Below, piece after piece: positions 18,847 through 26,588 of a stretch of 64,000 nt of DNA (its first letter is position 1; every line of letters begins with the position of its first letter). This DNA is from Maribacter thermophilus (lineage in GTDB: Bacteria; Bacteroidota; Bacteroidia; Flavobacteriales; Flavobacteriaceae). The notes beneath the pieces were generated by a model. It was not told the DNA's origin and did not search any database. It worked only from the letters and a program-made list of their open reading frames with translations. The position numbers were made by a program, and so were the translations under genes. The stretch is taken from the NCBI RefSeq assembly GCF_001020565.1, contig NZ_LDAS01000001.1, forward strand, positions 3,971,002-4,035,001, read 5' to 3'.

Positions 18847-19555
18847 TTTTAACGCTTTAAAAATGTTTGCGCTAGTATTGGTTATACTGGGGCTCTATGC
18901 TTTTTCTAACCATAGAAACGGCAAAAAAAATGTAACCAAAACAAAGGTAGAATTCGTCGGTGATCAAAATTTGTATATCACTGAGGGAGCGGTTAATAAA
19001 TTGTTAATACAAAATTACGGACGCCTAGAAAATGTGCCCAAAGAAAAATTAGTTTTGAATACTATAGAAAAGGCTATTGAAGCCAATGAAATGGTGAAGA
19101 GTGCACAAGTCTATCTTACTGTAGATGGTGAGCTTACGTCAAAAATTGTTCAGCGTAAACCGATCGGGCGCATTGAAGGGGATTCGAAATTCTATCTGGA
19201 TGACGAAGGAAAACGCATGCCGTTTTCATCTAATTATTCAGCTAGGGTTCCTATTATCACGGGAAATATAACCGGTGAGAGCCTAGAGGATGTGTATCGG
19301 ATATTGGAATTTATAAATAAGGACGATTTTTTACGAAAAAACATAATTGGTATCCATGTGACGACGGAGAGCGATTACCAATTAAAATTTAGGCTGAACC
19401 AATTTGTAGTAAAATTAGGGGATATTGATAATCTTGAAGCAAAGTTCAGCAACTTTAAGGCATTTTATGCTAAAGCTAACAAGGATAAAACCTTGGAAGA
19501 TTTTGCAATAGTAAGTTTAGAATTCAATAACCAGGTAGTGTGCACTAAAATATAA
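18836..19555 (+). CDS. ftsQ: Cell division protein FtsQ
   Basis: 239-aa bitopic membrane protein. Short cytoplasmic head, one membrane helix (about 9-25, KMFALVLVILGLYAF), then a POTRA-like region (FVGDQNLYITEGAVNKLL, about 40-110) and the beta domain with FYLDDEGKRMPFSSNYSARVPIITG. Connects FtsL to the early divisome. Overlap with murC and a five-base gap to ftsA keep it in the operon. Sequence is much diverged from enteric FtsQ, as expected. Confidence 0.9.
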   Translation: MRISFNALKMFALVLVILGLYAFSNHRNGKKNVTKTKVEFVGDQNLYITEGAVNKLLIQNYGRLENVPKEKLVLNTIEKAIEANEMVKSAQVYLTVDGELTSKIVQRKPIGRIEGDSKFYLDDEGKRMPFSSNYSARVPIITGNITGESLEDVYRILEFINKDDFLRKNIIGIHVTTESDYQLKFRLNQFVVKLGDIDNLEAKFSNFKAFYAKANKDKTLEDFAIVSLEFNNQVVCTKI

Positions 19556-19560
19556 TAAGA

Positions 19561-20898
19561 ATGGAACAAGCTAATTATTCAGTCGGTCTAGACATAGGAA
19601 CAACCAAAATCGTTGCCATAATCGGTAAGAAAAACGAATATGGAAAGATTGAAATCTTGGGTATTGGTAAATCTAAGAGTCTGGGGGTACATAGAGGCGT
19701 TGTCAACAACATAACGCAAACCATAAAATCCATTCAACAGGCCGTAGAGCAAGCAGAGGTTAATTCTGGGCTAAAAATAGGTTCTGTAGTTGTTGGTATA
19801 GCAGGCCAGCATATAAGAAGTTTGCAGCATAGTGATTATATCACCAGAAAAGATTCTGAAGAGGTTATCAATGAAGACGACCTTGATCTGTTGTGCAACC
19901 AAGTGTATAAATTGATCATGCTGCCAGGGGAAGAGATCATACACGTATTGCCACAAGAGTACAAAGTGGACGGCCAAGCCGAGATAAAACAGCCTATAGG
20001 TATGTACGGAGGTCGCCTAGAGGCGAATTTTCATGTAGTGGTGGGGCAGGTTACATCTATTAAGAATGTTGGCAGGTGTATAAAAAGTGCCGGCTTGGAT
20101 CTAGGTAATATAACTTTAGAGCCATTGGCTTCATCCGATGCCGTATTGAGCAGTGAAGAAAAAGAGGCGGGTGTAGCCCTTATAGATATAGGTGGTGGTA
20201 CTACCGACCTTGCCATTTTTAAAGACGGTATAATTAGACATACCGCTGTAATTCCTTTTGGGGGCGGGGTCATAACCGAAGACATAAAAGAAGGCTGCTC
20301 TATAATAGAAAAGCAGGCAGAAACACTTAAAATAAGATTTGGTTCGGCTTGGCCTGGAGAGAACAAAGACAATGAAATTGTTTCCATTCCGGGTTTAAGA
20401 GGAAGGGAGCCTAAAGAAATTACACTAAAAAACCTTTCAAAAATCATACATGCAAGGGTAGTGGAAATTATAGAGCAGGTGTATGTGGAGATTAAGAACT
20501 ATGGCCACGATGAGCAGAAAAAGAAACTTATCGCAGGTATTGTATTAACAGGTGGGGGAAGCCAGCTAAAGCACCTTAAGCAATTGGTGGAATATATTAC
20601 GGGTATGGACACCCGTATTGGGTACCCTAATGAGCATTTGGCAGGTGATTCTGAAGAAGAAGTGGCAAGTCCGTTGTACGCGACGGCCGTAGGACTTTTA
20701 ATGAACGCCGTTAACAATCAAGAAAAGAAAAGTAATAAAAATATTGTAGAAGAGGAGAAGGCCACTACTGAAGAGGAACCGGTGTTGGCAGGTCATGAAG
20801 ACAAAAACACACCAGAGGTAGAAGTGAAAAAGCCAAGACCAACAATATTTGACAAGTGGTCAGAGAAATTAAGGGTTTTTTTAGAAAACGCAGAGTAA
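19561..20898 (+). CDS. ftsA: Actin-like division protein FtsA
   Basis: Anchors FtsZ to the membrane. 445 aa. Actin-fold ATP motifs GLDIGTTKIVAI (9-20) and LIDIGGGTTDLAIF (about 202-215), plus VLTGGGSQLKHL near 329. An acidic linker (EEEKATTEEEP) leads to a C-terminal amphipathic helix, IFDKWSEKLRVFLENAE, which is the expected membrane-targeting sequence. 42 bases before ftsZ. Confidence 0.96.
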   Translation: MEQANYSVGLDIGTTKIVAIIGKKNEYGKIEILGIGKSKSLGVHRGVVNNITQTIKSIQQAVEQAEVNSGLKIGSVVVGIAGQHIRSLQHSDYITRKDSEEVINEDDLDLLCNQVYKLIMLPGEEIIHVLPQEYKVDGQAEIKQPIGMYGGRLEANFHVVVGQVTSIKNVGRCIKSAGLDLGNITLEPLASSDAVLSSEEKEAGVALIDIGGGTTDLAIFKDGIIRHTAVIPFGGGVITEDIKEGCSIIEKQAETLKIRFGSAWPGENKDNEIVSIPGLRGREPKEITLKNLSKIIHARVVEIIEQVYVEIKNYGHDEQKKKLIAGIVLTGGGSQLKHLKQLVEYITGMDTRIGYPNEHLAGDSEEEVASPLYATAVGLLMNAVNNQEKKSNKNIVEEEKATTEEEPVLAGHEDKNTPEVEVKKPRPTIFDKWSEKLRVFLENAE

Positions 20899-20940
20899 AT
20901 CACAAAGAACAAGCATATAATAACCAGTAATTAAAATAAT

Positions 20941-22848
20941 ATGAGTAAGAACAACGAATTTGATAGTATCTCTTTTGATCTTCCAAAAAATCAAAGCAAC
21001 GTTATAAAGGTCATCGGAGTTGGAGGTGGTGGTAGCAATGCCATTAACCACATGTTCCAGGCGGGTATTAACGGAGTGGATTTTGTTATCTGTAACACAG
21101 ATGCCCAGGCATTGGACAATAGTCCCGTACCTAACAAAATTCAATTAGGGGTTTCTTTAACTGAAGGATTGGGGGCTGGTGCCAACCCTGAAGTAGGTGA
21201 ACAGGCTGCGATGGAGAGTATGGAAGACATCAAAAGCATGTTGGACAGTACTACAAAGATGATATTTATTACCGCCGGAATGGGTGGGGGAACAGGTACT
21301 GGTGCTGCTCCCGTGATTGCCAAGTTTGCAAAAGAGATGGATGTTCTTACCGTCGGTATTGTTACTATGCCTTTTCAATTTGAAGGAAAAATGCGTTGTG
21401 ATCAAGCGCAAAAAGGAATTGAAAAGCTACGTAAAAATGTTGATTCTTTGATCGTGATCAATAACAATAAACTTAGGGAGGTCTACGGAAACCTAGGTTT
21501 TAAAGCTGGTTTTTCAAAGGCAGATGAAGTATTGGCAACAGCGGCAAGAGGTATAGCAGAGGTAATAACACATCACTATACTCAAAACATTGACTTGCGA
21601 GATGCCAAAACCGTACTATCTAACAGTGGAACGGCGATCATGGGGTCTGCCGTAGCATCTGGTTCCGCCAGGGCCAATGAGGCCATTATGAAAGCATTGG
21701 ATTCTCCATTGTTGAACGATAATAAGATAAAAGGAGCCAAAAACGTATTGTTGTTGATCGTTTCAGGAGCTCAAGAGATTACCATAGATGAAATAGGGGA
21801 GATCAACGACCATATTCAGATAGAGGCTGGTTATGGGGCCAATATTATTATGGGTGTTGGTGAAGACGAATCTTTAGGAGAAGCCATCGCCGTAACGGTA
21901 ATTGCAACGGGTTTTAACGTTGAGCAACAAGATGACATCGTAAATACCGAGACAAAAAAAATTATTCATACTCTTGAAGATGGTCAAAAGGCAGAAAAAG
22001 AGTTGTTGTCCAATAAAAGAACAGTACATAATTTAGAAGTAGAAGAAGAAGAGGAAAAAGACGAGCCCGTTGCCAAATATCAGTTTTTAGAAGAGGATGA
22101 TTTTGATTTGATACCTACCACAAACTACATAAGAAACTTTAATGTTTTTTACGATGAAGTGGTAGCGAAGAACGTTTCTGAAGATGAATTTGTGATTTTG
22201 GAATCTTCGGCCAAAATCAAGAACATGAATGTGGTAGAGCCAGAGGAAGTTAGGGTAAAGCAAGAAGAAGATCAGTTTGCCATGAGCTTTGAACTGCCTT
22301 TGGAAGAGGAGGAAAAAGAAAATGTAATAACCTTTAATTTAGATGAGGAGGTTAAAGAATTGGAGGTTAAGGACAGTGTAGAGATTATTCCGGTGCTAGA
22401 GTACAACAAGAAGGGGGAAACACGCTACAGCTTGGACGATTATATGGAGTTGGAGAACAAATTGACGGGAGCCAAGTCAAAAGCAGAGGAGTTTGATCCA
22501 AAAATAGTGGAAGACGAATTGGTTTTTGAGAAAAAGACCCTGCCAGAAGACAAGCCCGTTCAAAAAGAGAACACCCCAGTTGACCCGATGGAAACTCCGA
22601 TAGAAGAACTTTTAAGGGAAAGGGCCGACGAACGTAGAAGAAAATTGAAAGACTTCAACTATAAGTTTAAAAATAGCTTAAGTAATATAGATGAGATTGA
22701 AAAGGAACCTGCCTATAGAAGACAGGGTGTGGATTTAAATGATTATCAGAGAGAATCAAAAATCTCAAGAACCAGCTTGAGCGATGATAGTAACGACGAG
22801 ATTCAACTACGCTCAAACAATTCTTTTCTGCACGACAATGTAGATTAA
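20941..22848 (+). CDS. ftsZ: Tubulin-like division protein FtsZ with very long C-terminal linker
   Basis: Polymerising GTPase that forms the Z-ring. 635 aa, much longer than the roughly 380 of E. coli. The globular part (to about 325) carries GVGGGGSNA (26-34), the GTP signature GGGTGTG at 115-121 and the T7-loop region. From about 330 on, the chain is low-complexity, rich in Glu/Asp/Lys (VEEEEEKDEPVA, LEEEEKENVITFNLDEEV) and predicted disordered, with a basic stretch (ERADERRRKLKDFNYKFKN) near 560-580. The end, FLHDNVD, does not resemble the E. coli FtsA/ZipA-binding tail. Last gene of the dcw transcript. Confidence 0.96.
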   Translation: MSKNNEFDSISFDLPKNQSNVIKVIGVGGGGSNAINHMFQAGINGVDFVICNTDAQALDNSPVPNKIQLGVSLTEGLGAGANPEVGEQAAMESMEDIKSMLDSTTKMIFITAGMGGGTGTGAAPVIAKFAKEMDVLTVGIVTMPFQFEGKMRCDQAQKGIEKLRKNVDSLIVINNNKLREVYGNLGFKAGFSKADEVLATAARGIAEVITHHYTQNIDLRDAKTVLSNSGTAIMGSAVASGSARANEAIMKALDSPLLNDNKIKGAKNVLLLIVSGAQEITIDEIGEINDHIQIEAGYGANIIMGVGEDESLGEAIAVTVIATGFNVEQQDDIVNTETKKIIHTLEDGQKAEKELLSNKRTVHNLEVEEEEEKDEPVAKYQFLEEDDFDLIPTTNYIRNFNVFYDEVVAKNVSEDEFVILESSAKIKNMNVVEPEEVRVKQEEDQFAMSFELPLEEEEKENVITFNLDEEVKELEVKDSVEIIPVLEYNKKGETRYSLDDYMELENKLTGAKSKAEEFDPKIVEDELVFEKKTLPEDKPVQKENTPVDPMETPIEELLRERADERRRKLKDFNYKFKNSLSNIDEIEKEPAYRRQGVDLNDYQRESKISRTSLSDDSNDEIQLRSNNSFLHDNVD

Positions 22849-22870
22849 AACAAACTTTTAAGATAGTTTT

Positions 22871-22909
22871 AAACCCGAAAACAAATTATGTTTTCGGGTT
22901 TATTTTTTA
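22871..22909 (+). terminator. Terminator of the dcw operon
   Basis: AAACCCGAAAAC, seven-base loop, GTTTTCGGGTTT, then ATTTTTTAT: a perfect 12-bp stem followed by a T-run, 22 bases after the ftsZ stop. Confidence 0.9.
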
Positions 22910-22935
22910 TCTTCGCAGTCCAAATTTAAATGGCC

Positions 22936-23385
22936 ATGAGTTTACAGACAAAGGTAATGGAGCAAATGAAAGTTGCTATGAAGGCTAAAGATACCGTAGC
23001 TTTGGAATCTTTACGTGCTATTAAATCGGCACTTTTATTGGCGAGTACTAGTGGAGCTGGTTCAGAAATAAGTGAAGAGGAAGAAATTAAGCTGGTACAG
23101 AAATTGGTGAAACAACGAAAGGATAGTGCGGCAATATTCATAGAACAGGGCAGACAAGATTTGGCCGATCCCGAGTTGGCACAGGTAGCGGTGATAGAAC
23201 AGTTTTTGCCAGAGCAGTTAACAGAAGAGGAAGTGGAGAAGGTAGTGGTGCAGACAATTGATAGTATAGGTGCTTCCGGTATGAAAGATATGGGCAAGGT
23301 AATGGGGATAGTTTCAAAAGAATTGGCCGGACAGGCAGATGGAAAGATGATATCCTCAATAGTAAAACAAAAATTGAATTCGTAA
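22936..23385 (+). CDS. GatB/YqeY domain protein
   Basis: 149 aa from ATG 22936 (MSLQTKVMEQMKVAMKAKD); ATG 22930 adds two residues. All-helical YqeY fold with the family's opening AMKAKDTVALESLRAIKSALL and LPEQLTEEEVE in the middle. Related to the tRNA-binding tail of the GatB amidotransferase subunit; the free-standing protein has no firmly proven role, though a link to tRNA is often proposed. It lies directly before a tRNA gene. Confidence 0.9.
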   Translation: MSLQTKVMEQMKVAMKAKDTVALESLRAIKSALLLASTSGAGSEISEEEEIKLVQKLVKQRKDSAAIFIEQGRQDLADPELAQVAVIEQFLPEQLTEEEVEKVVVQTIDSIGASGMKDMGKVMGIVSKELAGQADGKMISSIVKQKLNS

Positions 23386-23393
23386 TAAATTTT

Positions 23394-23467
23394 GGCTCCG
23401 TGGCGCAACTGAATAGCGCATCAGATTTCGGCTCTGAGGGTTGGGGGTTTGAATCCCTCCGGGGTCA
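23394..23467 (+). tRNA. tRNA-Arg (anticodon TCG)
   Basis: 74 nt folding as a full cloverleaf: acceptor GGCTCCG with CGGGGTC plus discriminator A, D stem GCGC/GCGC, anticodon stem TCAGA/TCTGA around loop TTTCGGC (anticodon TCG, reading CGA), variable GGGTT and T arm with loop TTTGAAT. CCA is not encoded. Acceptor and T stems each use G-U pairs. Confidence 0.93.
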
Positions 23468-23477
23468 CTAAGTAAAT

Positions 23478-23506
23478 AAAACCACGCTTTTAGCGTGGTT
23501 TTATTG
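23478..23506 (+). terminator. Terminator after tRNA-Arg
   Basis: AAAACCACGCT, loop TTT, AGCGTGGTTTT, then ATTG: perfect 11-bp stem 10 bases after the tRNA. A-run on the left side also allows use from the opposite strand by the zinc-ribbon gene that ends at 23540. Confidence 0.85.
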
Positions 23507-23539
23507 TTTATTCGTGTTTAGTATAACAAGGCCCTATAG

Positions 23540-24145
23540 TTAAGGCCTTTTTATATTTAAGATTGTTCCTGAATTTTTCATGCTTTTTATTTCCTCTTTA
23601 CTAAATCCATAAATCTCTTGCCGGTAGTTTTTTTCTTTGTCGATATTGTATAACCGCGATTGCTTGGGCATTTCGTAGTAATTAAGGGCCATATACAAGC
23701 TGTCACGGGTTATTCGCTTTAACACCATGGTAGAATAATACCCAGAGTCCAATCGGTATTCGTAAATATCCCCAACAGCGGGTGTTTTTAGATAGCTTGT
23801 AGTATTTTTTTTAGATATACTGCTTGTATATCCAGTAAGACCTATTAGTAGAATAAAGATGATGGTACCTGAAAATTGCCAGAAAGAGCCCTTGACCTGA
23901 TCCTTGGTGTTCTTAAATTTGGTTTTAAGGCCAATAGGCATTTGTTTGGGAGATAAGGTTTGCTGGCAATGGCTACAATAAGAACGGCCGGTTTTTCGCA
24001 ATGGAAATATCGGTATCCAAAAAATGTGAACATGTCTGCGATAATATGAAAAGAAGATCGTGTCTTCTTTATTACAATGATTACAAACTTCGTTGCTGAC
24101 TTGTATGGTTTCTAAATTTGCTGATCCCGTGCCAAAAATAATCAT
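23540..24145 (-). CDS. Zinc-ribbon membrane protein, paralogue of the 441-683 gene
   Basis: 201 aa. N-terminal zinc ribbon with CNHC (about 21-24) and CSHC (about 58-61) around HVHIFWIPIFPLRKTG, the same plan as the 80-aa protein at 441-683. Then a charged stretch, one membrane helix (about 93-113, FSGTIIFILLIGLTGYTSSI) and an extracytoplasmic C-terminal part (PAVGDIYEYRLDSGYYSTMVLKRIT) that looks like a small beta domain. Function unknown. The short and long versions suggest the ribbon is a reusable cytoplasmic head. Confidence 0.7.
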   Translation of the reverse strand: MIIFGTGSANLETIQVSNEVCNHCNKEDTIFFSYYRRHVHIFWIPIFPLRKTGRSYCSHCQQTLSPKQMPIGLKTKFKNTKDQVKGSFWQFSGTIIFILLIGLTGYTSSISKKNTTSYLKTPAVGDIYEYRLDSGYYSTMVLKRITRDSLYMALNYYEMPKQSRLYNIDKEKNYRQEIYGFSKEEIKSMKNSGTILNIKRP

Positions 24146-24183
24146 GGTTATACTATTGAGGGTGATACTTTTTTAGAGTCCTT

Positions 24184-24570
24184 TTATTTTCTACTTGCAA
24201 TAAATGTGGTGTTGTCCGCAAAATAGTTTTTTACAACATCCCTTATGTGAGCTTCTTGCAAAGTGGAATTGGCAATTTTGTATTCTGGCTCAATCAAATT
24301 TTTCGCAGGAAAACTTTCACAATGAATTTCGTTTCCTTCTGGATCGGTAACCTTAAAAATGGCAGTTCCCCTTAAAATTGATTTTCCGGTAATTATAAGT
24401 GAGACATTGTCATTTTTTTGAGGTCTTGAAAATGGTTTCTTTGTGGCATTCTCCAATAAAATATTGGTCTTTAATGTAGATACCTGTAAATGTGTTTTCG
24501 AAGGCAATGTACTGTTGTTGCATGAGATACAAGTTGTAATGATGGCTGCAATGATGATTCTTAGTTTCAT
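24184..24570 (-). CDS. Small predicted lipoprotein
   Basis: 128 aa from the ATG at 24570 (MKLRIIIAAIITTCISCNNS). A hydrophobic signal ends in a lipobox-like CISC followed by NNS, pointing to a lipid-anchored envelope protein. The mature part is rich in beta-prone stretches (NVSLIITGKSILRGTAIFKVTDPEG) and includes HCESF. No family recognised. It ends 38 bases from the zinc-ribbon gene on the same strand, so the pair may be cotranscribed. Confidence 0.6.
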   Translation of the reverse strand: MKLRIIIAAIITTCISCNNSTLPSKTHLQVSTLKTNILLENATKKPFSRPQKNDNVSLIITGKSILRGTAIFKVTDPEGNEIHCESFPAKNLIEPEYKIANSTLQEAHIRDVVKNYFADNTTFIASRK

Positions 24571-24892
24571 GGTAATTAGTTGTTTTTGTTCCATACAAAG
24601 GTCTTGCAATAACAGAAGGTGGTGTACCCCATGAATTGTGATTTTAGTCTCCCTGTTTTCAGGGGTACGATGTTTTTAAGGTGTAAAGGAGGTGGTGCAA
24701 AAGACACTATTCTCCCCTTTATGTTGTGTGTAAAGGGTGTTAACGGAGTGGTCCACTTGCTAGCAATAGCAGACTATGGGTAAGGTAGGTACAAAGGTAT
24801 TATTACGAAGTAATAGGTAAGAAAATTAAAATTTGGGCAAATGTGTTTAACCGTCCTTTTAATTGCGCTATTAGTTTAAGCGCTTGCGATAG
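24571..24892. other. 322-base gene-free stretch
   Basis: No supported gene. It holds a perfect dyad TATTAC-GAA-GTAATA (24801-24815) next to CAAAGGTA (24792-24799), a TAnnTTTG-type -7 box on the minus strand that could drive the lipoprotein gene with a leader of about 215 bases. GCGCT/AGCGC (24865-24883) could be a weak hairpin downstream of ypdA but lacks a T-run. Confidence 0.4.
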
Positions 24893-25870
24893 TTAGTTTT
24901 TAGCCTTTTTTTTAAGAATGTTTGCAACAATCATTTTTGCGTGTATCCTAGAGTTCTCTATAAACCATTTATGGGTTTCCATTCCTCCGCAGATAACACC
25001 GGCGAGATACAAATTTTTGATGTTCGTTTCCATGGTTTCCTGATCATACTCGGGTAATCTTTTAGAGTCATCGGAAATATTGATGCCCAATTTTTCCAAA
25101 AAATTGAAATTTGGTTTGTATCCCGTTAGCGCCAATACAAAATCATTGGGAATACTAATTGTATTTCCTTCTGTGTTTATTTCGATAGATTCCGGGTAAA
25201 TTGCCTTTACGGTACTGTTGAAGTACGCTTTAATACTTCCTTCTTCAATTCTATTGATGATATCTGGCCTTACCCAATATTTAACACGTTGTCCTATTTC
25301 CGGGCCACGAACCACTAAAGTGACCTCTGCCCCTTTTCGCCAACATTCCAATGCCGCATCTATGGCGCTGTTACTTGCGCCGACCACCACTACTTTTTGT
25401 CCGGCGTAATAATGAGGGTTGTTATAATAGTGGGAAACTTTCTCTAAGTCTTCTCCTGGAACATTCAAGGTGTTCGGAATGTCATAGAAACCGGTGGCCA
25501 CAATAACGTTGGTGCCCACGTATTCTTTTTTATTGGTAATTACGACAAAAGAATCAGGTTGTTTTTCTACATTGGTTACCTTTTCGAACAAATGAATGTT
25601 CAGTTTGTTCGAAGTAACTATTCTTCTGTAGTATTCCAAGGCTTCATCGCGTTTGGGTTTTGCCTCCTTGCTAATAAATGGAATTTCGTCTATCTCCAGT
25701 CGTTCTGAAGAAGAAAAGAACTGCATATTCGCTGGGTAATTAAAAAGGGAATTCACAATAGGTCCCTTTTCTAAAATTATATAAGAAAGCCCTTTTTTTT
25801 GAGCTTCAAGGCCACAGGCAATACCTATTGGGCCACCTCCAATAATGACTACATCAAATTTCTCCATCAT
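24893..25870 (-). CDS. ypdA: YpdA-type bacillithiol disulfide reductase
   Basis: 325-aa FAD/NADPH oxidoreductase. FAD-binding VVIIGGGPIGIACG (7-20), the family-typical NMQFFSSSERLEI segment, a second Rossmann VVVVGASNSAIDAALE near 155-170, and FVLALTGYKPNF with LYLAGVICGG near the end. No redox CxxC, which fits YpdA and not thioredoxin reductase. It reduces oxidised bacillithiol, so the cell probably makes that thiol. Start overlaps the rpe stop as ATGA; a second ATG follows at once. Confidence 0.88.
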   Translation of the reverse strand: MMEKFDVVIIGGGPIGIACGLEAQKKGLSYIILEKGPIVNSLFNYPANMQFFSSSERLEIDEIPFISKEAKPKRDEALEYYRRIVTSNKLNIHLFEKVTNVEKQPDSFVVITNKKEYVGTNVIVATGFYDIPNTLNVPGEDLEKVSHYYNNPHYYAGQKVVVVGASNSAIDAALECWRKGAEVTLVVRGPEIGQRVKYWVRPDIINRIEEGSIKAYFNSTVKAIYPESIEINTEGNTISIPNDFVLALTGYKPNFNFLEKLGINISDDSKRLPEYDQETMETNIKNLYLAGVICGGMETHKWFIENSRIHAKMIVANILKKKAKN

Positions 25871-26517
25871 CCTTTCAATTCTGAAATAGTACGTACCGGA
25901 TCTTGGCTTTTAAAAACAAAACTACCGGCAACAAGAACATCGGCACCAGCTTCTACTAAATCTTTTGCATTTTTATTTGTAACACCACCATCGATTTCTA
26001 TCAATGTTTTGGCTTTATTTCTAAGAATCAATTCTTTAAGGGCCTTTATTTTATTGAAAGTGTTCTCAATAAAGGTCTGACCTCCAAAACCAGGGTTGAC
26101 ACTCATGATTAGTACCATGTCTATATCTTGTATGGTATCTTCCAATAAATTGACATTGGTGTGCGGGTTTAGGGCCACCCCTGCTTTCATTCCATGTGCC
26201 TTTATGGCCTGTATGGTTCTGTGTAAATGAGTGCAGGCCTCGTAATGCACCGTTAGTGTTGCTGCCCCAAGTTTTGCAAAGGTTTCAATATATCGGTCGG
26301 GGTCTACGATCATTAAATGTACGTCCAACGGTTTGGTCGCATATTTTTGAATAGCTTTTACAACCGGCATGCCGTACGAAATATTGGGAACAAAAACACC
26401 GTCCATTACATCTATATGGTGCCAGTCTGCCTCACTTGCATTCACCATTTCAACATCTCGTTGCAAATTGCCAAAATCGGCGGCCAATAGTGAAGGAGCT
26501 ATAAGGGGGTGTTTCAT
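25867..26517 (-). CDS. rpe: Ribulose-phosphate 3-epimerase
   Basis: 216-aa TIM barrel of the pentose phosphate pathway, interconverting ribulose 5-phosphate and xylulose 5-phosphate. Metal and substrate segments present: LAADFGNL, HIDVMDGVFVPNISYG, DVHLMI, SVNPGFGGQ and EIDGGVTNKN. CAAAAATA at 26541-26548 reads as TATTTTTG on the minus strand, a -7 box giving a leader of about 17 bases. Cotranscribed with ypdA by a four-base overlap. Confidence 0.96.
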   Translation of the reverse strand: MKHPLIAPSLLAADFGNLQRDVEMVNASEADWHHIDVMDGVFVPNISYGMPVVKAIQKYATKPLDVHLMIVDPDRYIETFAKLGAATLTVHYEACTHLHRTIQAIKAHGMKAGVALNPHTNVNLLEDTIQDIDMVLIMSVNPGFGGQTFIENTFNKIKALKELILRNKAKTLIEIDGGVTNKNAKDLVEAGADVLVAGSFVFKSQDPVRTISELKG

Positions 26518-26588
26518 TTTATTTGAATTAAATTCCAGTACAAAAATAAGTATTTGAATTCCTTATCGAAAAGGTATTGGTAATCCTT

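Noticed and set aside
22926..23408. 160-residue open frame on the minus strand opposite the YqeY gene
   Set aside because: Lies entirely antisense to a gene with clear family motifs; composition is Ser/Cys/Ile-rich without domain features, as expected of a shadow frame.
24865..24883. Terminator of ypdA
   Set aside because: GCGCT/AGCGC stem is only five base pairs and lacks a T-run on the minus strand.
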